A program made the position numbers and the translations under genes. The notes beneath the pieces are model-generated. The model worked only from the letters and a program-made list of their open reading frames with translations, did no database searches and was not told the origin of the DNA. A DNA stretch of 64,000 nucleotides from Melanocharis versteri. Lineage: Eukaryota; Chordata; Aves; Passeriformes; Melanocharitidae. The stretch lies in assembly GCA_013397845.1 (NCBI GenBank), contig VZTG01006051.1:61996-125995 (forward strand), read 5' to 3'. Numbering within the stretch: the stretch's first letter is position 1; each line of letters opens with the position of its first letter. This document shows positions 39,601 through 51,547 of this stretch, piece by piece.

Positions 39601-41364
39601 GCTTGCCGTCCTTGGGACAGCCATAGCTAATCTGTGAAAACCAGACCAAACCCTCTGCTGCTTTAATACCGTTGGCTGCATCTTATTGTGAACAGAAAAT
39701 CTTCTTAATACTTCATCCATTTGGATCCAGTCTCTCAGAACTGAGCTGGTAGTTAATTTAGCTCTTTCTCCGAGATGAAACAGAGAGGAATAGTAAGGCT
39801 CAGTGAAAAGGAAAATGAAAAGTGCTTTCAGCATCAGATTTGCTCTCTTGTTCCTCCTATTTTCCTTTTTCCTAAATACTCAGCACATGCTCACGTATCA
39901 CCTCCCATCATTGCACCTCCAGGTGTCCAGCCTGGATGTGATAGTTCTCCCACTTCTCTGGAAAGATGCTCCATCTTGAGTCCATCCCAGGCCAGGGGCA
40001 GTTTTATCTCCACCTACTCATTGCAGAAGGAGACATCAGGTAATAGTCAAGGTAGCAGATGTGTGGTGATAGCCGATGGCCAAGAAGAAACAGGAGCACA
40101 TGCAGATTGGAAATAACAACAGAGATAAATGAGGGTTAAAGCTGCTACCCAGTGGTGGCCACTGCAGGAAATGAAGGGTGAAATGTGAAATCTGGACCAA
40201 AGTGCTGAGGGGTGACCAGGTGCAGATGGGAGTGGCTGATAGTAACACAGAGGATGGCCCATTGCAGGAGGTTGGGGGTTAGCCTTCGTGTCTCCTTACC
40301 ATCTCCAGGCAAACCCACTCACGTTTATCTCCACCACCTCTGCCCTGCTGGGAGGTGGCATCTCTGCTTCCCATTCCCAAAGGCAGCTGGTTTATTGCTG
40401 GATGTCTGTGTTAGTGCAGGAGCATGGCAGTGACACTGCTGCTCAGCGGGCCATTCCCAGGGTGATGGATGTTCACCCACAGCCCTGGGAATTGGTCTCA
40501 TGGCTTTTAGACGAGCCAAAAGCATCAAAGTGCTCTCCTCAATATCCTACTGATTTTTTAATTTTTTTTTTTTAATCTAATGAACTGGAAGGAAATATGT
40601 TGAGTGGGGAGGGATGTCTATATATATTCTGCAAAAGGACCGGTTTCCAAATTTTGGACAGCTGTGTACCCTTTTTTAGCAGCCCCTTCACACAGCCCAC
40701 ACAGCACCCAGGCTCTCGCCTTCGGCTCGTTTGGAAATACGCTTCCTTGATTGCAAAATAGTTTAAATCCTTTGACTTAGAAACATTCTTGCCATTCAAA
40801 AAGGATTTTTTTTTTTTAAAGCTCCAAAAATACAGAAGGTGCTTCCTGCCGCAGCAGCTGCCCTAATTTTGGAGGGGATGGAAGATGGGCAGGAATGAGC
40901 AGGGGGGAGCCTAGCTCGTGCCTGTGGCTGCACAGGGATGCAGGTGATGAGATGCTCCCAAGATGGGACCTGCCAGGAGCTGCTGGCTGTGGGGGCTTCA
41001 GCTGGATGCCAGAGCCAGGGGTTTATTCTGGGGTCCCAGCCAGATGTCCCAAACAGGTTGTCCAACTGGCCCCTTGGCATTTGGGTCAGTCAAGGAAAGC
41101 TGCTTTCTCAATTCTGTGGAATAAAATTTTTGGGGTCCAACAGTGAAATAACAGTATCAAAAAGTAGTCTGAGCTTAACTAACATCGTAGTTCCTGATAA
41201 CATGGAAATGCTGATGGCATTTTCCTCAGTTTCTGTCGAGCCAGATTTGGGAAGGACCCTTGCTGAGAGCCCTGGGATAGCCCAGGGGACAGCAGAGCAG
41301 GATACCTGTCCACAGGTCAGCACCCCAAAAAGTCCATCCGTTTACTGCAGTGGGCAGCGGTGCA

Positions 41365-41795
41365 GGGGAAGGGTCTGGAGCACAAGTCCTTTGAGGAGCA
41401 GCTGAGGGAGCTGGCGGGGCTCAGCCTGGAGAAAAGGAGGCTCAGGGGGAAACTTCCAACTCTCTACGACTACCTAAAAGGACACTGCAGCCTGGAGGGA
41501 GTTGGTCTCTTTTCCCAAGTAACAAGTGATAGGATGATGGAAATAGTCTCAAGTTGTGCCAGGGAGATTTAGATTAGATATTAGGAAAAATGTCTTCGCA
41601 GAAAGGGTTGTTAAGCACTGAAACAGGCTTCCCAAGGAAGTGATAGAATCACCATCCTTAGAGGGATTTAAAAGACGTGCAGGTGTAGCACTTGGGACGT
41701 GGGTTAGTGGTGGCCTTGGCAGTGCTGAGGTAACAGTTTGACTCAATCTTAGAGCTCTTTTCCAACCTAAACAATTCCATAATTCTATGATTCTG
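41365..41795 (+). mobile_element. CR1 LINE 3' end with tail of ORF2 (+ strand)
   Basis: The longest CR1 in the window. Its 5' part still reads as the end of CR1 ORF2 in one frame (SFEEQLRELAGLSLEKRRLR ... VSSCAREI, stop near 41572). Typical 3' untranslated blocks follow (GGAAAAATGTCTTCGCAGAA, GAATCACCATCCTTAGAGGG) and the terminus ATTCTATGATTCTG at 41782-41795. It is truncated at the 5' end and cannot be mobile by itself. Confidence 0.93.
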
Positions 41796-44700
41796 CCTCC
41801 ACTTCTGCCACAGGAGGTACTCTGGGATGGGATGCCCTGACCCAAGGTCACAGCCACTGAGGTTTGCAGCTGGGCAAGGAGCTGCAGGTGGTGCAGGCTG
41901 ATCATGGTGGTGACAACCACATCTGCAGCTCTCCTACAGCCACAGAGGCTTGCGACGCTTTCCCCTTGGTGTGGTGGTGTTCACTGGCCCGGCCATTGGC
42001 TGCTGCAGTGGAATAAGCTGGACTTGGCAAGAGCACAGCTATTCCTCGAAGGCGAGCAGAGGGGAGCGTTGCTATTACTCATCAGTCAAAGACTTTCAGC
42101 TGGAATAATCCTCCGCTGGCTATGTGGAGTGTCGAGCCGCAGGGTGGGAGGCTGTGAGCCCCGTGGGAGCTGTTTTGCTGACCCTCGGGCTCTGCTGTGG
42201 AGGGCTGGTGCATCCCTACTGCAGCGAGGAGCAGGGACCACAATCCCAGGGATGAGACCTGCAAGGGGGAGGGAGAGCCAAGGAACAGGACTGCGATGGC
42301 CACTTTGGCACCTGGCTGTTGTCTGGCTGCCCATCTCTACTTGCCCTTTCCATGGCACCGGTAAAGGGTTGTGGAGCTGACACCCTGCTCCTGCTCCAGG
42401 TCCCTTCTGGGTAGATTTGGGGAGGGGAGGGAGCGCTGGTGTGATACACACCATCTTCCCTGCAGCTGTCAGGAGCTGGGAGATGCCTCTGCCCATGTCC
42501 TTCCTTTCCCTCCCAACATGCTGACAGCAGCTCCAGTGCTCAGCCATTGTGTGCAGCTTCTTCCATCCTCTCTTTCTGTGTCTATTTTCCACCTGAGAGA
42601 GGTCCCAGCACAGAGCAGGGATGAAGTGGAGCAGATGGGAGGCAGAAAACAAGCCCTGCGAGGCAGAGCTCATCCCGGCGAGCTCATTACCCTGCGCTGC
42701 TTTTAATCACATTATTGTGGTGTGAAGGCCATCAAAACATCACACACATTTAAAATAGAGCTGGGGAGGGACCATCAGCTCCATCAGCCCGAGACAGGCC
42801 ACAGGAACAGATAAGAATAGTCTGTTGCTGGAAAACACATCACTGGGTTGCTTAGTCAAACGCTATATATAGCAAGGGATTGAAATAACTGTGGTGGCTT
42901 TCAGGGGAGCTGATCTGCAAGCCCGGGGTTGCACTAAAACTTGCCCAGTTGATGGTAATGAAGTCAATTAGTGTGGAGCAGTTGGCAGCTGAGGAGACTC
43001 GGCTGCCCGAGGTGTGTGCAGTCCCCTCTCCGCCTTTCCCTGCAGATGGACTTGGGAGCCTGTGGCGTTATGCTGGGAGAGCACTGGCTCTGTGGGTGAG
43101 GGAGCCAGGCAGGGAGAAGGATGTCTGGGGAGCTCTGCTTGCTCTCCCAGCCTGGCAGGCATCAGTGTGTGGCCGCTGGGCTCCAGGGGCATGACCAGTT
43201 CTGCTGACTGGGGTTTAGGAGTTTCATTTAGTGCTCCTTTTTTGTTTACAGATTCTATATATATGTATCTGCACACATACTAAGCTTCAGAAGCAGCATT
43301 GCACTTAGCAAGCACGCATGCAGACAGTTCTGCATCTAGCTTGAGTGGGATTTTGAGGTGGTTTTAGAGGAAAAAAGGCACAATCAGGGTGATAAAGTAC
43401 CCCACACTTTCTGCCCTGTCCTGTGTCCTGCAGGTGGCTGTCGATGGTGGTGTGGGACACACAACCCCACACTGTCCCCTCTCTGTGCACTGCCCCCAGT
43501 TTCCCTTGGTCTCAGTCCCTTCCTGGTACTGGGGCACCTGGATCCCCTCTGGTCTGTTCCCACCACAGATGCAGATCCCTCAAGCACCTCCTGCGTGTGC
43601 TCCATCTCTCCTCCTGATCTCTGGTGCTTCCGCTGCCGTCACAGCGCACGTTTTGTTTCCTTGCCCTCGTTTCAAATCCCATCACTGCCTCAGCCTCGTA
43701 GGAGAGATAAGGGCTGGGGCGGAGGTAAAACCAGGCCCGTGGTTGTCTGCTGATGGCACATGATTGTTCAAAGCACCCTTTGTGAACGTGCCGTGGTCAG
43801 ACTTTGTTGTACATCCTCCCCTCTGTAATCCAGAATCCCAGAGAAGAGCCTTTGGCACTGGTCAGCACACCCTCCTCACCTCCCAAAACTGTGGCAGCAC
43901 AGTCAAAGGTGCTTGGCAGAGGTGTGGGGAGGGGATTTGGAGGGGCTCTGAAGAGTTCAGCTGGGAGAATGGGCAGAATCCAAGGGGGAGTGAGCATCAG
44001 CCTGTGCTCGGGCATTGGCATCTGAAATGAGTGAGGACCAGGGTTACCCAGGGAGGCTGCTGGCTGAGAGAGCCGAGAGAGGGAAGGGCACAGGAGCACT
44101 CAGAAGGTGAGGAACCTGCCAGCCAGACCCCTGGCGTTGCCTGAGGTGGGTCTGAAACAGCCCTGGCAGCCAGTGATCGAGCATGACTCAGTCCCTTTCC
44201 TTTAACACTGTGCTAAAAACCATGCACAGCACGGACAGAGCTGCAGTGTTCTTAGCACAAGGATGCAGAGTGTTAGGGAACTGGGATCACACGGTGAGAT
44301 GCCCCCATTTCTGCTGTGGGAAGGTGTGTGGAAGGTGTCTGGTTGTCAGGAGCCCTCCTAAAGGGAGCTTTCCTGCAAACGGGGCTGAGAAGAGGGCTTG
44401 GGAAGTGATTTTATGAGGTTCTTGTTAATTTGGATCTTGATTCAGATACCAGAAGTGTTTTCCATATTTTCCAGGCATCCATCTGTCACAGTGATGAGCC
44501 CTGCACAGTACTTGTCAGCAAATAAATGAAATATTCTGGTGAGATTCACTGCATTTAATGCTGGGCAATGAGATCTGGCTTGCGAGATACTTGTACCTCA
44601 TGCTGCTTATCTTATTTTCTACAGATTTTTGTCCCAGTATTTTAATCGATACTGTTTTGATTGTGTAAAATAATGCTGTAGAGCACAAGTAACTGGGCAG

Positions 44701-46831
44701 AGTCCCAGGGGTGAGATTGTGGGGAGCAGTTTGCATGGGGATGAAGACCAGGGCTGAGCATCTTCCAGGCACTGGAGAGGTTGAGCCAAGGGGCCTGGGG
44801 AGATGGTGGGACGGTGGGACTGGTAACCAGCAGCTAAATGGAGAAGCTGGGAAGCTTCTGGCACTGCTGGCTCCCACCAAGCCTCTCAGACCTCTAAGTC
44901 ACTGAACAGAGGATTCATGTGTAACTGTGATGCTAAAGCTCTCTGGCTCCATCATTAAAAAAAGCCAGCGGCGCTAGGGGAATTCAGCATTTAATTAACT
45001 TGCCAAGTGGTAACATGGATCAGAATTATGCAGGAAGACTTCTATTTTCATTAATTACAGTTTGGTTGTCACCCATTAGCAAATTAAAACAATTGCAGGG
45101 TAAGACCCGGTGGAGGTTGGCGAGCGCGGCTGTGGCCACCTGCCAGCCAGTTCTGGAGCTCTGGGGAGGCCGGGTTCACCCCCATCCCTGCAGCCCCCAG
45201 TGCTGAGCCCCTGCCTCACCCCCCAGGAGGGACCACGGGCAGCCATGGGCACAGCACTTGCCCCCCTTCAGCAGAGCCAGCAGGAATTGTGGCCAAATCC
45301 AGCATCTCCTGATGCCACTGGCATGGTGCACAGTTGAAAACTGGGATGGTTGTTCCCACTCAGATGCGATGTCTTAAATGAAGCTGCCTTCCCTCAGTCC
45401 CTCATGCCCTGCACCCAGGGCTCTGTCCTGCCTCTTGTGACCACACCAACACTGATTGTCTGTCCAGAAACCCACTTTTTCTGTAACTCCTCTGCAAATC
45501 CCAGTTCTTTGGAGGCAAGGAAAGCAGGGAGCCCGAGGAATCAGGGCAGTGACCCTCGAAGGCTGTAAGCTGATAACCAGCTGGGCTGGGCAGCCCCCAG
45601 CAGCCTCACCCCCCTGCCTCTGGCTGGCTCTGTTCCAGTGTGCCCTGCCGTGCCAGCGCCTCTTCATTTCAGATGGCATCTCAGGCGCACTTTGGTTTCA
45701 TCCCTCTTCTTAATTATTGATGCTTTCCTCCGCCTGGAGCCCGCTCTGCATCCCAGCAGTGTTGCCCATCTTCCCTGCTTGCCACAGCCTTCATCAGCCC
45801 CAGCTCCCCATTACCTGTGCTCCACATGGTTAAACCCCCTCATGCCCACCACCACAGCAGTTCTAAGGCAGCAAATCTCAGTGCCAAGCAAGGCCCCATC
45901 CCAATCCTGATCAGGGCCAAGGTTTCCAGCATCTTTAAGTGTGGGGATTCAGGCAAAAGCTGCCGTGCCTTTGCCATAAGCTCCTTACCCACTTTCCGCC
46001 CCAGCGAGGGCACCCTGGCTTCCTGGGCATCCAAGGGTTTGGACATGTAAAGCACTAAATACAGCCTAATTATTATTATCTTCGTGGGATCTGGTTAATC
46101 TCAATGGGGATTTACAAGCTGTTAGCAAAGCAGCCGCTCCTCCAATGTTTGCATTTTTCTCAGGGGCAGCTTAATCCCCTTGGCCTTGTTCTCTGGGAAA
46201 TGCCTGAGGCCAAGTTATATGGAGGAGGAAGCTGCTTCAGAGCCAGTCCCTCTGAGAGGGAGCAGAGGTGCTGTGGGATAACCAAACACCGAGCTGATAA
46301 CGCTGCGGGAGAGGGATGGATCATTTGTCACCAGCAGAGCGTGGGGCACTTGCACAAGGCTGGGAGGTGCCTCAGCTTCAGCATCCTCACAGACCTCTGG
46401 GATTTAGCCCCCAGACACATGACAGGTGTCAGTGCTGGGGTTGATGGGGCTGCAGAGGTCTCTGAAAAATGGAACCAAGAGCTCAGAATGATTTACCGGA
46501 GGCATTCCCACTGGCACGGGCAGCTTTGCTTGCCTCCACCTTCCTACAGCTGCTGTGGGCAGGATTTCTCTCTCCTTCATGTGCATGTGGGAGCTGGGCA
46601 GCTCACAGCTGCTGCTGCTGGAGTGTTCACTGCAGCCAGTGCAAGCTGTGATGGCAAATGCTGCGCTGGCTGGTGCAGCACGGTCTGTGCTCACACACAG
46701 AGCTCCACGTGGCACTGGCTGTGACAGGGATGGGGCTCTCCCACAGCTCAGGAAAATTCAGTTATCCCTTTGCTGCTTTTCTGCCATAACCACACAGTGA
46801 TTTTCCACAGGGGTTCGGATTGAAGCACAGG

Positions 46832-46889
46832 GTGCTGGACTGTCAGCAGCGTCTCTTCAGCTGCTGGACTGTCAGCAGTGTCTCTTCAG
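46832..46889. repeat. 29-bp tandem duplication
   Basis: Two adjacent 29-bp copies of TGCTGGACTGTCAGCAG plus GTCTCTTCAG-type sequence, differing at two positions. Intronic, with no coding role seen. Confidence 0.9.
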
Positions 46890-47326
46890 CATGGAAGACC
46901 CCAGAGGTGCTGAAGGAAAAGCCAGTAAGGGAAAATGCAAACTCAGCACATGCCAGTCTCTCAATCTGAGTGTCTCTGGGGCTTGGCTGTCACCTCTCAC
47001 AGCTGGCAAAGCCCAAGGACCCCTCTGCCTGCCCTTCCTTGGTTCCTGCCTTCCCACTGTACCCAGGCCTTCCTGCCTGCTTTGAAAGACGAGGGGCATT
47101 TCAGAGGAGAGCTCCACAATCTTTTTGGCAGAGCTATTTTTAACAGAGATTGTTCCCTTATCCACTTCCCAGTGCAGTCCCATGAAGAGTCGAGCTGTCA
47201 TATCTACGAGAGCAGGATGGCAGGGTGAGCTGCTCAAACTGGGGCAGCTGCCAAGAGGAATGGCTGCAGAGCCACAGCTGGGAGGAACCTCAGGGAGGAG
47301 GCTCAGACCAACCTGCACAGACATCG

Positions 47327-47478
47327 GATCATAGAATCATAGAACGGTTTGGGTTGGAAGGGACCTTCATCTCATTCCAGCCCCTCTGCCATGGGCAGGG
47401 TCACCTTCCACTAGTCCAGGTTGCTCAAAGCCCCATCCAGCCTGACCATGAACACTTCCAGGGACAGGCATCCCCATG
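47327..47478 (-). mobile_element. CR1 LINE 3' fragment with intact terminal repeats
   Basis: GATCATAGAATCATAGAACG then GTTTGGGTTGGAAGGGACC, CCATGGGCAGGGTCACCTTC and AGCCTGACCATGAACACTTC. The two clear 8-bp terminal units suggest one of the younger copies here. Confidence 0.92.
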
Positions 47479-48588
47479 GAATAGATTAGTACTGTGGTCT
47501 GGTTGTGGAGGAGCCCTAAGCCTCATGCTGATGAGGTCACACCAGCAGTGACACCTTCCTCTCCATGGGCTCCTTGAATGGGACCTGATTGGCACTCAGC
47601 ATCTGCAGTTAGTACCTGGTGGCCAATGTTGGCCTTCCATGGTCTTTCTGGGCTTGAATTTTTCCCTGGAAGGGCAAAAGCAGTTGTGCCCCTCACATAT
47701 GCAGAGTTCCCCAGTCGCCAGAGTCTGGCAGGTTGGGACATCATGAGGATATGCAATGCCCCATTCAGGGAGGGTGTAAAGGATCTGAGTGAGGCAGGCT
47801 GGGTAGTTCAAGGCAAGCTGATCTCCTCCAGCTCCTTCAGGACCATGCTGGGAGCTAGTGTGATGGTGTGGCAGACAGGTATGGGCAGGAGCTGAGCTGA
47901 GCTTTGCCCTGGCACATCCAACCCATTCCCTGTGCATCGTGCCCTCCCCTCACTGCTTGCATCAGGGAGGGAGCTCTGGCGAAGAAAAATGGGATTCCTG
48001 AACAAAAAATGAAAGGTCGCGTATTTCCATGAGGCATGGTTTCAATTTGTGCCACACAATCACATTTCCTTCTGCGGTCTGGAATAATTACACAGCGGAG
48101 TGGGGTGAGCAGATCTGATTCAGAGGCACGGGAACAGGAACGAGTTCTGAAATAAAAGAAGACAAATGCAATCATTAAGATACAATAGGCTGCACTTGCC
48201 CCTTAATTAGACTTTCTCTTTGATTAAGCAGTAATTAAATATTACTGTGCTGAAAGGGATTTTTTTAAATGGCCCTCCAAAGCCCTAATGTATTCTTAAG
48301 ATGTTTGTGTGAAGAGCAGGGGCTGCTGCAGGGTGCTAGGTGTGGGAGGATGTTTTATACCTGCCCCTTCCCTGCAGGAGCGGCCCTCCTGCCCTCTGCT
48401 CCCTGGAGAGCGTGGGCCAGATGGCTGCTCCTGGGCTGGATTGCTGCAGGAGTGAAGGAGTGGGAAAGCCCTGCTCCTCCTGGCCACCACCAGCTGCAAG
48501 GCATCTCCAGCATCTCACCATAACCTGGAGGCTCCTGGGATGCAGACAAGGCTATCACCGTGCTGCTGTCCCATAGGTATGGGATTTA

Positions 48589-48866
48589 GAGTCATGGATT
48601 AGAATCATGGAATTGTTCACTCTGGAAAAGACCCTTAAGATCGTGGAGTCCAACAGTTATCCCAGCACTGCCAAGCCCACCACTAAACTCTGTCCCTAAG
48701 CACCACATCTACACATCTTTTAAATCCCTTCAGGGATGGTGACTCCATTGCTTCCCTGAGCAGCCTGTTCCAGTGCTTGGCAATCCTTTCAGTGAAGACA
48801 TTCTTCCTAATATTCAATCTAAACCTCCCCTAGCGCAACCTGAGGCTGTTTCCTCAATGTCATTTT
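48589..48866 (-). mobile_element. CR1 LINE 3' fragment, diverged subfamily
   Basis: GAGTCATGGATTAGAATCAT is followed by GGAATTGTTCACTCTGGAAA, AGACCCTTAAGATCGTGGAG and TTCCAGTGCTTGGCAATCC. The sequence corresponds to another CR1 subfamily than the AGAATGGTTTGGG type. About 280 bp, 5'-truncated. Confidence 0.88.
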
Positions 48867-49917
48867 GATGAACCTCATCTGCTCCAGGCAGACCATGGCC
48901 TCTGGGGCCCCAGGGGACACAGCTGGCTCACAGCCCTGGCCCCAGGCTGGTCCAACTGAAGACCAAGACCACCTCTCTGACAGCATGACAGCTCCTCAGG
49001 GCCAGCCACCCCTTGAGGTTGGCCACCCTGAGCTTTGGGAGCCATGCATCAGCAAAGAAGTCTGGGAAAAGAACCTGGAGCATATTGTGCTGTTAGCAGC
49101 AAAACCGAAAAGATTTAAGATGCTGAAACATCTAAAGGGAAGGAAATGTCGGGCCCCTATTCCTGGACATTCCTGGGTGGGTAAAAATAGCCCTTGGGTG
49201 ACCCGGGGGAGGAAAGTGCTTCTGATCTCTTAATGCAGAGCCCCTGCCGTAGCCCTGCGGGCTCTCTGCTACTCACAGCCCCGCTTGCCTCTGCTTTTTC
49301 CAGGCCATAAAACGACAGCTCTTGCTGAGAATTTCACTAGACGAGATTGTCTTGTTCTTTTCCTGCACAGCATGTACTTTGGGTAATATCTTTGGGAAAT
49401 TTTGGCGTACTTGTGTACCCAGTATTTTTGTTAACCTAGAAAAAAAGAGCCGTAAGTGTTATGATTATGCTATTAAACCTTTATTGTATCAAAGAAAACA
49501 AATCGGAGCGAGAGAGGAGCTATATGGAGCTGAGAAGTGTTAAGCTACGGTAGTAATCTGCCTTTGATTGTTTAATTTTGCTTAAAACCGAAATACCTCA
49601 AGGCTGAAGGATGAAAGAGCTGGTGATGCTGAGGGATTGTGGGGGAGACTGTGCAATCCCTGTGCCGCAGCCGTGGTCCTCTGGCTGGACTGCTCTGGGT
49701 TCAGGACAAGGGTAGGGGTGGGTTGAAGCTGGATGTGGATGGTTTGAGGGTACGGCTGTGACACTTCACGCCCCTCCACAGCTGGTTATTCGGTTTGGGT
49801 GGGCCGAGTCCTCTGCACCATTGCCCTGTGTCCCATCAGCAGAGCTCCTCCGTGAGATCCCTGCTGGGGTGAAGCTCCCAGAATTTCAGCAGGACTTCTC
49901 CTTCCACTCTTTTGCAG

Positions 49918-50412
49918 AAGAACGAATGGCTGTGCTTGAACTGCCAAACCCAGCGGCTGCTCGAAGGCAGCCTCGGCGACCCTGCCCCGATGCCACTGCC
50001 TACCCCGAAGCCGCCATCCACTGGCTCCCCGCGGCACCAGCCGCCCGCCGCCGGCCAGCAGCACAGAGCGCCCACGCCGGCACCTGCGCCGGCACCTGCG
50101 CCGGCACCCGCGCCCGCCGAGCCGGCGGCACCCCCCGAGCAGCAACCCTCGCCCGCCAGGAGCCTCCGGGCTGCCGAGCAGAGCAGGACCCCGAGCCCTG
50201 CCCCAGCCCCAGCGGAGAAGAAGCCCCCACCGCCAGCAGAAAAGAAGCCCCCGGTGCCGGCAGAGGAAAAGCCCCTGCCCAAAGCTGCCCCGGAGCCTTC
50301 CAGAGCTCCTGAGAGCGTCGCTCCGAAGGGGAAGAGCGTGACCCCCAAACCAGAGGCGGAGAGCAAGGAGAGCCGGGCACTCCCCGAGGCGCCGCGGGCG
50401 AAGGAGCAGGAG
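49918..50412 (+). CDS. BSN: Bassoon exon 4: end of zinc finger 2 and Pro/Ala-rich linker
   Basis: 165 codons, phase 0 at both ends (tttgcag at the 5' side, GAG/gtgagc at the 3' side). It starts KNEWLCLNCQTQRLLEGSLG, completing zinc finger 2 with the last Cys-x2-Cys pair; mammalian Bassoon has KTEWLCLNC at the same place. The rest is low-complexity sequence rich in Pro, Ala, Lys and Glu (PAEKKPPPPAEKKPPVPAEE is typical), including a 12-bp tandem repeat at 50076-50111. Such linkers are poorly conserved in length among vertebrates. The split of finger 2 across exons 3 and 4 occurs at the same point as the split of finger 1 upstream of exon 3. Confidence 0.95.
50076..50111 (+). repeat. BSN: Coding tandem repeat, 3 x 12 bp (Pro-Ala)
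   Basis: Three units of GCCGGCACCTGC (the last with one change) encode an alternating Pro-Ala stretch. The repeat keeps frame and probably varies in length. Confidence 0.9.
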
Positions 50413-51547
50413 GTGAGCTCTCAGGGTGCATCCAGCTCCGAGCATCCCTGGGCACCACATCCTGCCCCAGGCTGGCATGGTACTGAGCTGGGCCTCTGTC
50501 AGTAGTTGTGCCCACAAATGGGGAAGATTATTCCAAGTTAGAGCACAAACCATGTTGTTGAGGCCATTTGCCCTAGGAAATGATCTTTTGGGGAACACTG
50601 GGCTCCAAACACTGCTGCCTCAGCATTCCCAAATGCCTTAGGACCTTCACAGGCTCCATGGCAGCATGCTGGTATTTGCCTTCTTTTTATTAGGATTACA
50701 TCAATTCGGGCAAAATGTGATAGTTCAGGTCATCTCTGGCCTTTGGATTTCTTTTAAAATAATATAAGGATAGTTGGGATTTGTCGTCAAATGGAAAACT
50801 CATTTTCCAAAATTCCATGTTGCAGCAGTGAGTGTTTTTCAAGCTCTTCATCCCACCTTTTCTAAAATTCAAAACAGTTTGGGGAAACATTTGGCTGCCT
50901 TGGGATGGTGTTCCCCCACAAGCAATCATCCCAGCAGCAGCCAGCAGAGCCCCCCATGGGGAGGGGACATGGCAGAAGGTCCCCACCAGCCAGGAGGGAA
51001 TGGCTGCCCCCCTCGCTGCTGTGCAGCCCCCAGGGAAGAGGCTCCTTGTGCCCCCAAAATCAAGTGGTCTGTGGTGCCTCTGTGCTGGCAGGGTGACAGG
51101 TCCTGCCAGTAGCACCGGGGCTGGGTGTGATGGCACGGTCCCCATGGCTCAGAGGCTTGTCTCCCACACTGCCTAATTGTCGAGGCAATAAAAGGGGGCT
51201 GTTTATTTCTCCTGGCATCTAGTGAGGATCCTGAGGCCAGCTCTGCTTCTGAAGGGTGCCTTGGGGGCTACATATTTATTAGTCCCCCAATGTCTCTACT
51301 GCCGAGGCCATTTGCTGTACCATCCCCTGCTTGCAGCACACGCTCTCACCTGCCTTTGTTAGCACAGACAAGTTGCTGGTGTGCCACTGAATTGGGGGAC
51401 ATGGGGCGGCCCCCAGCCTTTGCTCTGGGCTGGCTCCTAGTGGTGCCCAGACTTTCCGTGTGCTCCTTGGGAGAGGGTTTGGGGGCAAGTAGGAGCAGCA
51501 GCTCTGGAGCTGCCTGGATCTGATGCTATGTTCTCCCTTGCCTGCAG
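50413..51547 (+). other. BSN: BSN intron 4 (1,135 bp)
   Basis: Donor GTGAGC at 50413; acceptor CTTGCCTGCAG ending at 51547. Ordinary intron; I see no gene or clear repeat in it. Confidence 0.9.

Larger units (their letters stand above)
22104..49917 (+). other. BSN: BSN intron 3 (non-coding, 27.8 kb)
   Basis: Runs from the donor gtaagg at 22104 to the acceptor tcttttgcag ending at 49917. It contains CR1 copies, a nested local duplication at 30.6-31.7 kb and a 29-bp tandem duplication at 46.8 kb, all listed separately. I found no second gene: frames on both strands are short or compositional, and none carries a recognisable domain. AT-rich patches with many TAATTA-type motifs (for example 23530-23557, 37860-37990, 44985-45110, 48150-48250, 49310-49600) may be conserved non-coding elements. 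The remaining sequence shows nothing I can name. Confidence 0.85.

Noticed and set aside
46104..46724. 206-codon + strand ORF in intron 3
   Set aside because: No similarity to a known family and no supporting signals; likely chance.
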